From Marinomonas vulgaris (lineage in GTDB: Bacteria; Pseudomonadota; Gammaproteobacteria; Pseudomonadales; Marinomonadaceae): a DNA stretch of 64,000 nt. The notes under the pieces are model-generated. The model ran no database searches and was not told the DNA's origin. It saw nothing but the letters and a program-made list of their open reading frames with translations. The position numbers were made by a program, and so were the translations under genes. Positions 55,546 to 63,327 of this stretch are shown in pieces. The first letter of the stretch is position 1; each line of letters begins with the position of its first letter. The stretch lies in the NCBI RefSeq assembly GCF_018145875.1, contig NZ_JAGSSV010000003.1, positions 151,240 to 215,239 of the forward strand, in the 5' to 3' direction.

Positions 55546-57189
55546 ATGTCCTCAAACCCAGTGGTGTTGACGCTTCAAGAGCCGGTGTCTTTTCTCTTGA
55601 ATGAAGTGGAAACACACTGTCACCTAGTGGCGCTTTTTTTCAGTTCCAGCTCGATTACCTTGTTGCCCAGCTTGCGTGGCCGACGTGGTTATGTGCAGGC
55701 GCTGCGTGAAAAAGCCGATGTGGAAGTGGCGCGGTTATTGGCACAACGCAAAAAAAACAGCCGCTACCATGCCCAAGTGACTGGTATGCACGCCCTCGCC
55801 ATGGCGTTGGAAATGCTGACCAAACACTGCTTCGACTGCGTTCGGGAAGGCACGTTAAGCGCCAGTTACCCACACCCAGCCGGCGACGAAGCCAAAAAGT
55901 TGGTCAAACGCATTCGTCGGGCGTTGCGTTTGGTCAAAGTCGGTTTGGCGGACAATCGTCGTCGTACTGGCATCAAGTTAGGGCGCCGCACCCACAAATT
56001 GCTCGCCAGTTATAACGATTTACAAAGCAAAACCTTGCAGGCAAAAGCGACCTTGAGCGACGAACAGTTGCAAGCCTCGATACTCAGTAATCTTGGTATC
56101 AAGCGACTGATTGAACAGTTAGGCGTGGTCGGCGACGCTTTAATCAAGGCGGATTTGGGTCAAGTCGCCACGCTTGATAATTATCCGCATTTATTAGACA
56201 GCGCGACCAATCTGAACTATCACTTGCGAGACTTAAAAGTCCGCCGCTTGGCGTTAACGCGCTCAGGCAGTGCGATTGCGGCGATCACTCATAAAGATCA
56301 GTCTGGTAATAATGTGTTGGCGGTGTACAAAGAAGGCGACCGCGCCAAAATCGAAGAAGAAGTGGCTGGGGTGAATCACTGGCGCAGTATAGACCCCAAA
56401 TTAGCGCCGAGCGTGCTGTCACAACAGGGCAATTCCGATGAACAGGTGTCGCTGCTGATCGAGCATATTCCCGGACAAACCTTGGAAGCGCTTTTGCTGA
56501 ACGGCGACCAAGATGGCACTCAGGCGGCATTAAAAGCCTTGTTTAAAACGTTGAATCAAACTTGGAAAGCCAGCCTCACCCCAGAAACCTGCAACGCGAA
56601 CTTTATGGCTCAGCTGCAAAAGCGTATCAGCGACAGTCGCAAAGTGCACCCTGAATTTTTCAAAGAAGAGGAGCGTATTTGCGGGTATGTCAGTCGTGGA
56701 TTCGACGAGCTAGTGCAAGACGTTGCCAAGCAAGAAACTCTATGGCGCGCGCCCTTTTCAGTGCTTACTCACGGGGATTTTAACGTGGACAACCTTATCT
56801 ACGACGACGCCGAAAAGCGCGTGTATTTTATTGATTTACACCGCGCCGCTTACTTTGATTATGTGCAAGATTTGTCGGTGCTCATGGTGTCTATTTATCG
56901 TTTACAGGTGCTCAGTGGCGACACGCGAACACAAATGATGGACAGCGCCAAAGCCGTGTATCGTTTTGGTCAGCGTTTTGCTAAACGCCAGCAAGACGAG
57001 ACGTTTGAACTGCGCTTAGCCGCCGGTTTGGCGCGTTCGTTCGCGACGTCGACGCGTTTTATATTTGATAAAAAACTGGCCTCTCGCATGCACTTGCGAG
57101 CCCGTTATTTGCTGCATACATTGGCAAATATAACGCCAGAACAGGCTCAGACATTTACCCTACCATTAAAGGAATTGTATGTTGAATAA
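55546..57189 (+). CDS. PhoU-like helical domain fused to an aminoglycoside phosphotransferase-fold kinase
   Basis: A 547-residue soluble protein. Residues about 1-230 are an all-helical basic region resembling PhoU-type domains. Residues about 240-547 form an APH-type kinase with the catalytic loop THGDFNVDN (His409-Asn416, general base Asp411) and metal-binding Asp430 in FIDLHRAAYFDYVQDLSVL. No substrate can be named. It is first in a six-gene operon and overlaps the ATP-grasp gene by 11 bp. The PhoU-like call is moderate; the kinase call is strong. Confidence 0.75.
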   Translation: MSSNPVVLTLQEPVSFLLNEVETHCHLVALFFSSSSITLLPSLRGRRGYVQALREKADVEVARLLAQRKKNSRYHAQVTGMHALAMALEMLTKHCFDCVREGTLSASYPHPAGDEAKKLVKRIRRALRLVKVGLADNRRRTGIKLGRRTHKLLASYNDLQSKTLQAKATLSDEQLQASILSNLGIKRLIEQLGVVGDALIKADLGQVATLDNYPHLLDSATNLNYHLRDLKVRRLALTRSGSAIAAITHKDQSGNNVLAVYKEGDRAKIEEEVAGVNHWRSIDPKLAPSVLSQQGNSDEQVSLLIEHIPGQTLEALLLNGDQDGTQAALKALFKTLNQTWKASLTPETCNANFMAQLQKRISDSRKVHPEFFKEEERICGYVSRGFDELVQDVAKQETLWRAPFSVLTHGDFNVDNLIYDDAEKRVYFIDLHRAAYFDYVQDLSVLMVSIYRLQVLSGDTRTQMMDSAKAVYRFGQRFAKRQQDETFELRLAAGLARSFATSTRFIFDKKLASRMHLRARYLLHTLANITPEQAQTFTLPLKELYVE

Positions 57190-58090
57190 GCCAAAAATCG
57201 GGGTCATCGGCATCCCGGGAAAATGGTCTACAGAAGTGCTGGCAGATCGCCTTGAAGAGCGCACAGGTTTTCGCGCAGTGATCGACATGAGCCAAGTGGA
57301 ATTGCGCCTCGATACTCAGCAGCTTATGTATCAAGGGTTGGATCTAATGACGCTCGATGGCCTTATCATCAAGAAAATCAGTGAAACGTATTCCCCTGCT
57401 ACGGAAGACCGCATTCATTTATTGTCTTACGCGGAGCGTGCTGGTGTGAAACTGTTCAGCCCGGCTCACAGCGTCGGCAACTTGGTGAATCGCCTAAGTG
57501 GCACCCTTGCGTTACAGCAAGGCGATATTCCCATGCCGAAAACACGCATTACTGAAAGTGCTGAGCAGGCATTCACAACGATACGAGAATTTGGCTCGGC
57601 GATTCTAAAACCCCTCTACTCGACCAAAGCCCGCGGCATGATCATGTTAACCCCCGCCGACAGTGATGAAGTAGTACGCGACGCGTTAGAAAAATATCGA
57701 CATACCCAAAGTATTTACTACATTCAACAAACGGTAGAACTCGATGGCCGAGATCTCGGTATGGTTTTCATTGGCGGTGAGTATCTGTGTACCTACGCCC
57801 GTGTGGGCAATAAAGACTCTTGGAACACCACCATCAATAGCGGCGGCAAATACGAGCTGTTCGAGCCCGGTGCGGACTTAATCGAACTGGGGCGACGCGC
57901 TCAAGCCTGCTACGATCTCAGCTTCACCACGGTCGACATCGCTCTGACGAACCAAGGCCCTGTGGTGTTTGAAGTGTCTGCGTTTGGTGGTTTTAAAGGC
58001 GCGTTAGAAGGATGTAATATCGACGCGGCCAGCGCTTATGCCACCTATGTTTTACAAGCATGTGGCTTATCGGAGGGAACAACATCATGA
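57179..58090 (+). CDS. GAK-system ATP-grasp enzyme
   Basis: A 303-residue RimK-like ATP-grasp protein. The nucleotide-binding core includes the GSAILKPLYSTKARGM loop (about 139-154) and the C-terminal metal-binding QGPVVFEVSAFGGFKGALEGCNIDAASAYATYVL region. It resembles the ATP-grasp member of the GAK gene set (grasp, amphi-Trp, kinase), as I recall the family. It would ligate a carboxylate to an amine or thiol. It overlaps the genes on both sides, ending in ATGA with the kinase gene. Confidence 0.8.
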   Translation: MLNKPKIGVIGIPGKWSTEVLADRLEERTGFRAVIDMSQVELRLDTQQLMYQGLDLMTLDGLIIKKISETYSPATEDRIHLLSYAERAGVKLFSPAHSVGNLVNRLSGTLALQQGDIPMPKTRITESAEQAFTTIREFGSAILKPLYSTKARGMIMLTPADSDEVVRDALEKYRHTQSIYYIQQTVELDGRDLGMVFIGGEYLCTYARVGNKDSWNTTINSGGKYELFEPGADLIELGRRAQACYDLSFTTVDIALTNQGPVVFEVSAFGGFKGALEGCNIDAASAYATYVLQACGLSEGTTS

Positions 58091-59178
58091 TCAAAGCGTT
58101 ATTAAATTTACCCCACGTGAACGAAGTGCTGAATCGTTGCACCAATACCGTTCAGCTTACCTTTGCTGATGTGTCAGTGACCGTGCATTCAAACGAAGGC
58201 ATTTTGCTGGCCGGCATTGCCGATTACTACCGCAGCTATTTAAAAAGTACGACCACTCCCAGCACGTCACTCACCTTGTATGTGATTGAACAAGACGCGG
58301 TTGGCGACGAGCTAGACTGGCTCGAAGTGCCTAGAGAAGCAGGCAAAACAGGTCGAAAAGAAGGCTACCTTGATGTGGAAGGCGGCCGCTGGATTAAGAA
58401 ATTCAAAACCGGCATGGCGTTTTTGCAGCGCCCAGATCAGGCCGTTGCGGTGGGGCCATGCACGGCAAATGTGGCGCAGATCGTCAACTTTATCAACAAT
58501 CAATTCTTGAACCACTACTTGCGCCAAGGCTTCACTCTAGGGCACGCGTCGGGTTTCAGTGTGAATGGCGAGGTTACGGCCATTGCGGCCGGCTCCGGCG
58601 GTGGTAAATCAACGTTGATGCTGCGTTGCTTGGAAAACCCTAAACGCGATTTTTTAACCAACGATCGCATCTTACTCAAAAAGGCACCCGTGGGCACAAA
58701 CACCATCGGATTAGCCAAATTACCACGAGTCAACCCCGGCACTCTGTTGCATGCGGAACGCTTGCGTCATATTTTGCCCGAAGCGCGTCAAGCGGCATTA
58801 CGCGAGATGCCACAAGGTGAACTCTGGTCACTGGAAGAAAAATACGACGTACAAATTGAAGACGAATACGGCGCAGATCGCGTGTGTTTAGCGGGGAACT
58901 TGTCGCGCTTGATCATGCTCGATTGGTCGTTAAACAGCCCAGAGCCAACGTGCCTTGAGCGAGTCGATCTTGCTACGCAGCCTGACGTTATCGAAGGCTT
59001 ACGTAAGCGCCCAGGACCATTTTACCAAAACAACGAGGGCGTGTTTGCGGATTTGAACGCCATAGATTCGGTCGCTCATTATGTCGACGAACTGGCAAAC
59101 GTAGCCGTGTACCGTTTGACGGGTAAAATCGACTTTGATCGTGCGTATGAGCTGATCGCTAACTTGGATCAAGCATGA
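58087..59178 (+). CDS. HprK-related kinase B
   Basis: A 363-residue protein with an HPr kinase-like C-terminal part. The P-loop AAGSGGGKST spans residues 167-176 and FLTNDRILLKK follows near 190. An N-terminal domain (1-150) differs from that of classical HprK. The ATG at 58087 overlaps the ATP-grasp stop by four bases with GGAGGG upstream. Classical HprK phosphorylates HPr on a serine; no HPr is encoded nearby, so the target must be different, possibly the amphi-Trp protein of the same operon. Confidence 0.82.
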   Translation: MIKALLNLPHVNEVLNRCTNTVQLTFADVSVTVHSNEGILLAGIADYYRSYLKSTTTPSTSLTLYVIEQDAVGDELDWLEVPREAGKTGRKEGYLDVEGGRWIKKFKTGMAFLQRPDQAVAVGPCTANVAQIVNFINNQFLNHYLRQGFTLGHASGFSVNGEVTAIAAGSGGGKSTLMLRCLENPKRDFLTNDRILLKKAPVGTNTIGLAKLPRVNPGTLLHAERLRHILPEARQAALREMPQGELWSLEEKYDVQIEDEYGADRVCLAGNLSRLIMLDWSLNSPEPTCLERVDLATQPDVIEGLRKRPGPFYQNNEGVFADLNAIDSVAHYVDELANVAVYRLTGKIDFDRAYELIANLDQA

Positions 59179-59855
59179 TTGCCTTTATTCGTCACGGGGA
59201 ATACGAGCAGCTTAAAAACGTGCCGAGCGCCCTGCAGCCCTTTCCGCTCACGCCTGAGGGTGAACAAGAAGTGCGCCGCCAAGCGCGAGCGTTTGCTGTG
59301 TGGTTGGCTGAGCAAGGCTTGCGCTTAGAGGCTCAAGTAGATGCCTCGTCTTTGCTGCGAGCGTGGCAAACCGCGAAAATTTACCTGGAAGAGTTAGGCG
59401 ATTTTTTTGACGATGAGCCGAGTGTTGTCTCGTTTCCCGCATTGTGTGAGCGCAGCGTGGGTGCGGTGGCGAATTTGCCTATCGATGAAATAGAACGTAT
59501 TTTGGCGCTGGATCCCAGGTTTGATACGCCACCAGATCATTGGAAATCCGACAGTCATTATTGTCTGCCGTTTGATGGTGCGGAGTCCTTATGGCAAGCG
59601 GGCGAACGGGTGGCCACTCACGTACGAGACTGGCAACAGCAAGCTGGCGATAATGGCCGTATAAAGCTGTTTGTCGGTCATGGCGCGTCGATACGTCACG
59701 CGGCTTGTCATTTAAATGTCATAGAATTTTGCGATATTAAACGGCTCAGCATGTTCTATGGCCACCCTGTCGTGCTCGATTTTACGGCAGGAACCTATCA
59801 GGAAAAACGTTTCGGTGATTGGAAGCAGCGTCAAATTCATGATGTACCCGATTAA
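59175..59855 (+). CDS. Histidine phosphatase (phosphoglycerate mutase-like) family protein
   Basis: A 226-residue histidine phosphatase with the RHG motif at Arg6-His7-Gly8, the acidic LCERSVGAVANLP block near 95 and the second catalytic His in FVGHGASIRHA near 165. It probably hydrolyses phosphate esters or phospho-His; SixA-like proteins are close in style but shorter. It overlaps the kinase gene by four bases and so is coupled to it. A 48-bp gap follows. Confidence 0.85.
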   Translation: MIAFIRHGEYEQLKNVPSALQPFPLTPEGEQEVRRQARAFAVWLAEQGLRLEAQVDASSLLRAWQTAKIYLEELGDFFDDEPSVVSFPALCERSVGAVANLPIDEIERILALDPRFDTPPDHWKSDSHYCLPFDGAESLWQAGERVATHVRDWQQQAGDNGRIKLFVGHGASIRHAACHLNVIEFCDIKRLSMFYGHPVVLDFTAGTYQEKRFGDWKQRQIHDVPD

Positions 59856-59903
59856 AAACTCTCAGTATAACCCGTGATTTGAACGCTCACTTTACAAAGG
59901 TAA

Positions 59904-61235
59904 ATGACCATGCAAAGCCCCATTCCCGCGATTTTAGACCGCCCCAATCACACTGATATTATTGCTCGTTTACCGAGTGAATGGGCGCCATGGCCGCGGG
60001 ATGACAGCTCGGTGAATCATCATGTGATGTCCACAGGTAAAACTCCATCGCGTTTTAAAAAGAACAAGCTACGCTGGCCAAAACGCCCCGTTGTATTCAT
60101 CTCTGACCCACATGCCGATGCGGCCGCATTTGAAGCCTCTTTAATTGCAGCGGGTGTTGCCGAACGCAAGAAAAAAGCCGCGTTGGGCCATCTGTCCTTG
60201 ACCAAAAAAGGACGTCGCGCTGAAATTATTGTCGGCGGCGATTGCCTAGATAAGGGCCCAAGCAACCTTCAGCTGCTGCGCAGCGTAAAACAGCTGTATA
60301 AGCTTAAAGCCCGTGTCACCTTGTTGGCGGGCAATCACGATTTGCGTTTGTTGATGGGATTATTGGCGCTGGCACGGAAAAAAGACGTAGGTAACCAGCA
60401 CTTCTTCGTGCGCATGGGGAAAAAGGTCGTGCCTCTCTTTCGTGAAGTGTTTGATGAATACCTAGCGGACACCAAGTGGGACAAGAAAATTCCCGACGAA
60501 GACACCTGTCGTTCGTTGTTGTTTCCTGGCGATGATTGGTTTAAAGAGTTTCCTTTTCACGCGGCGGGGTTTTTAACAGTAGAAGGTATCGACCGTGAAG
60601 TACGCAAAATGGAGTCGAAAAATCACAGCTTCGAAAAACACTGTTTGGCCGCCGGCTTGAGCTTGCGTCAGGTGTACGCTACCTCGCTCAAATGTCAGCA
60701 GTTGTTTCTGCACAAAAAAGGCGAGTTCAACTGGTTCTTCCGCAAGATGGAGCTGGTGGCAAAGCGCGGTTCTTTCTTGTTTTTGCACGCTGGGCTCGAC
60801 GACAGCATGGGGCAGATGTTGCTAAAAAGCGGCACTAAATACGCCAATAAAGCCTTTCACCGTAATTTAAAACGCCGTGATTTGTTCAGCTTTTACTACA
60901 GCTCCATCGCCAATACCTTTCGTACCAAATACCGAGACGCAGATTTGCCTTTGACAGCGCGAGGGGTCGAAGCGATTCATAAAGCGGGCATTCATGTGGT
61001 GGTGCAAGGTCATATTAACCGTCAGCAAGGTCAGCGCGTGGCGATCAAAAAAGGTCTAGTACACGTGGAAGCCGACATCACCTTGGATTCTCATTCTCGT
61101 CAAGTCGAGGGCCTAAAAAGCTACGGCATAGGCGCGACCTTGATCGATAAAGAAACCGGCATCGTGGGATTGAGCTGCGATTATCCGACCGCGAAAGTCA
61201 TGACCGCCGACGAACTTCAATGCATTTACGAGTAA
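59904..61235 (+). CDS. Calcineurin-like metallophosphoesterase
   Basis: A 443-residue protein with all five metal-ligand motifs of the family: SDPHAD (67-72), GGDCLDKGPS (about 111-120), GNHD (about 142-145), FLHAGLDD and VVQGHINR. It resembles the phosphoprotein phosphatase type of metallophosphoesterase with a large helical insert (about 150-280). Two metals, typically Mn or Fe, would sit in the site. Its substrate is unknown. It is the fifth gene of the operon, five bases before the amphi-Trp gene. Confidence 0.85.
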   Translation: MTMQSPIPAILDRPNHTDIIARLPSEWAPWPRDDSSVNHHVMSTGKTPSRFKKNKLRWPKRPVVFISDPHADAAAFEASLIAAGVAERKKKAALGHLSLTKKGRRAEIIVGGDCLDKGPSNLQLLRSVKQLYKLKARVTLLAGNHDLRLLMGLLALARKKDVGNQHFFVRMGKKVVPLFREVFDEYLADTKWDKKIPDEDTCRSLLFPGDDWFKEFPFHAAGFLTVEGIDREVRKMESKNHSFEKHCLAAGLSLRQVYATSLKCQQLFLHKKGEFNWFFRKMELVAKRGSFLFLHAGLDDSMGQMLLKSGTKYANKAFHRNLKRRDLFSFYYSSIANTFRTKYRDADLPLTARGVEAIHKAGIHVVVQGHINRQQGQRVAIKKGLVHVEADITLDSHSRQVEGLKSYGIGATLIDKETGIVGLSCDYPTAKVMTADELQCIYE

Positions 61236-61240
61236 GCTAG

Positions 61241-61510
61241 ATGAAATCAAAAACCGAATTTAAATACGAAGCTTTGTTAGACTCAAACGACATTCAAGAA
61301 GTGCTCAAAGCCTTGTCCAAAGGCCTCAGCAAAGGAAAACTGGAATTCAGCGATGAAAAAGAAGGCACACTGCAGCTAGATCCAAAAGGCTTGATGCGCC
61401 TAAAAGTTACCGCTTCAGAAGATGAAGACAGCCAGCAATTTGAGGTGAAAGTGCGCTGGGAAAAACGCCCAAAACGCCTGAACAAAACAGCCCCCAGTAT
61501 CCGCTCGTAG
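61241..61510 (+). CDS. Amphi-Trp domain protein of the GAK system
   Basis: An 89-residue highly charged soluble protein with the pattern ALSKGLSKGKLEFSDEKEGTLQLDPKG followed by amphipathic strands and a single tryptophan (Trp73 in VKVRWEKR). This matches the amphi-Trp domain, whose members co-occur with the ATP-grasp and HprK-like genes as here. The C-terminus is basic with three serine/threonine residues (KTAPSIRS). It may be the substrate of the operon's kinases or ATP-grasp enzyme. Confidence 0.78.
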   Translation: MKSKTEFKYEALLDSNDIQEVLKALSKGLSKGKLEFSDEKEGTLQLDPKGLMRLKVTASEDEDSQQFEVKVRWEKRPKRLNKTAPSIRS

Positions 61511-61681
61511 TACGAAGGCCATCAGCAAATAGAGGGTGAATACTGGTACACTTTTGTGTCGTTCTGATCCTTTCCTGTTTTAATATGTTAACCCTCGTCT
61601 TCGCTGATTGACGAATCCCCCGCCGTTGTCCTATTTTGAATGAGCACCCGATTGCCATAAAAATAAAACACGGAGGTCACA

Positions 61682-62152
61682 ATGTACAAAAAACTGCTCA
61701 TCATCATTAGTCTCTTGTGCACGCCCGTGTTGTGTGTGGCGGGACCATCTATTAATCAATTAAATTCTTGCTTAGCGCTGGTGGATTTTGTTGACATCAA
61801 GCTGTCTGAATTCAGCGATCATTACTCCCAGGAAGACATGGCTACCGTACACAAGGGGCTGTCCATGTACAGTCAATTCTTGCAAAACGAAGTGATCACG
61901 CCAAAATTAGTCAGCATGTACGGCGGCAATGAAACCCAGGCAAAGGTCATGCAAAAACTCTTTGATCGACAGCGCAAAACCTTCCTACTTCATCTTAACG
62001 AGCGCTACACAGAACAGAAATTACTCACCGAATACGCTGCCAGCATCAATCAATGCAAATCTAACACACGAATTCGCCCAGATGCCGCGAAAGCCCTAAA
62101 CAACGCGATGAACACTATTATAAAAATGGTGAAAGCACGTAATTTTAATTGA
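61682..62152 (+). CDS. Small exported helical protein of unknown function
   Basis: A 156-residue protein with a signal peptide (cleavage near CVAG, residue 20-21) and a helical mature part with two cysteines (SCLALV and QCKSN) that could form a disulfide. CGGAGG precedes the ATG. No family recognised. It lies 170 bp after the GAK operon and has its own region upstream, so linkage is uncertain. A terminator follows. Confidence 0.68.
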   Translation: MYKKLLIIISLLCTPVLCVAGPSINQLNSCLALVDFVDIKLSEFSDHYSQEDMATVHKGLSMYSQFLQNEVITPKLVSMYGGNETQAKVMQKLFDRQRKTFLLHLNERYTEQKLLTEYAASINQCKSNTRIRPDAAKALNNAMNTIIKMVKARNFN

Positions 62153-62198
62153 GATGTTTTGTACGGTATTGAGTTTAATGTTTTTTATAAAAAAATAA

Positions 62199-62228
62199 AA
62201 AGCCTCAGTAATCAAATGCTGAGGCTTT
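62199..62228. terminator. Bidirectional terminator between the exported protein and the DUF799 gene
   Basis: AAAGCCTCAG and CTGAGGCTTT form a perfect 10-bp stem with a 10-base loop. The minus-strand side is followed by a T-rich tract and suits the lipoprotein operon. Confidence 0.85.
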
Positions 62229-62299
62229 CATAATAAAAGTAATTTTATTATGAGGTTGGTCTATTTATTAAATAAAGATATCATTTAAACAAATAAAAT

Positions 62300-62944
62300 T
62301 TATTTCTCTGGAATTACTATATATGGACCAGTTAATAAGCCTCTATTAGGATTATAAATAGCTAGGTTGTTCGCTGCTCGTGCAACTTTTGGTGTGTTGT
62401 CTGAAATAGAGTTGGCGATTTGTGATACTAACGCATTTACAAGACTTCCAAGCCCACCTCCACCTGAATCAGAACTTTGCTTAACATGAGAGCTTGCATC
62501 CCACAAAAGAACTCCTGTTTTACCATCAACTAATCTCATTGAAACATTAACAACGGTATCAGAAGAAATTATATTATATTTTTGTCCCCAATCGTTGATT
62601 TCAACATATAATACAGCATCAGCGCCAATATTTTCATATAGCTTATCAAGAGGTACGGAATTCATTTCTCCCGGTGTTGGCAGTCCATTTTCTTTCAGAA
62701 AAGTGTCAATAACGGCAACAGGAAAAACGTAATATCCTTTTTCTCCTAATGGTCTGCTAATAGTTGATAAGTAAATATAAGGAGCATTTGTTTCTACTGA
62801 ATTATTATTAGGTGGGATGACCAATATTGATTTTGGTTTAGATGCTAATAATGCATCATAGTTATAAGGCGTAGTAGAACACCCAGTAATGAAAAGAGAT
62901 AAAGAGACTGAAAAAAGTAAGAAAAGATTTTTAAAACGCAGCAT
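62300..62944 (-). CDS. GNA1162-like (DUF799) lipoprotein
   Basis: A 214-residue lipoprotein with lipobox LFITGCS near residue 22. Family stretches are SILVIPPNNNSVETNAPYIYLSTISRPLGEKGYYVFP, LYENIGADAVLYVEINDWGQKY and TGVLLWDASSHV. This is DUF799/GNA1162, which resembles the periplasmic nucleotide-binding-like fold of TolB-N or CsgG. It is the last of three overlapping or adjacent lipoprotein genes. Function unknown. Confidence 0.85.
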   Translation of the reverse strand: MLRFKNLFLLFSVSLSLFITGCSTTPYNYDALLASKPKSILVIPPNNNSVETNAPYIYLSTISRPLGEKGYYVFPVAVIDTFLKENGLPTPGEMNSVPLDKLYENIGADAVLYVEINDWGQKYNIISSDTVVNVSMRLVDGKTGVLLWDASSHVKQSSDSGGGGLGSLVNALVSQIANSISDNTPKVARAANNLAIYNPNRGLLTGPYIVIPEK

Positions 62945-63327
62945 TATTTCGCTCCTTCTAAACGATTCATCATCCCGTCTATGAGTACCGCAGACTCTGG
63001 GAAGAGTGACTTCTCTGTCATAAACTCCGCTTTAGACTGAGCCACATTACCCTCTAATGCATACATGTATCCAAGATGGGCGTGTATGCCTGGCGCAACA
63101 GGTATATTATTGGCTTCAGCCTTTTCAATGTCAGCGACCAAAGTAGAAATTTGAGTTGTTGAATCTGCGCTGCCTGGCTCGATATACATACTGTAAAGTA
63201 AGTCTTCGTATTCACCCCAGTAAAACGTGCTTTTTTGAGATGCACAACCACTCAAAGCAAGTAATACTAATGCGAGTAAAACAGTGCTCGATTTTCTAAA
63301 GTGCTTCAAACTTTTATTTTTTATCAT
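62944..63327 (-). CDS. DUF4810 domain lipoprotein
   Basis: A 127-residue lipoprotein with lipobox LALSGCA near residue 28 and the FYWGEYEDLLYSMYIEPG motif typical of DUF4810. A helical TPR-like part (IHAHLGYMYALEGNVAQSKAEFMTEKSLFPES) follows. It overlaps the DUF799 gene by one base and the CsgG-like gene by 14. The three are conserved together in other proteobacteria. Confidence 0.83.
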   Translation of the reverse strand: MIKNKSLKHFRKSSTVLLALVLLALSGCASQKSTFYWGEYEDLLYSMYIEPGSADSTTQISTLVADIEKAEANNIPVAPGIHAHLGYMYALEGNVAQSKAEFMTEKSLFPESAVLIDGMMNRLEGAK

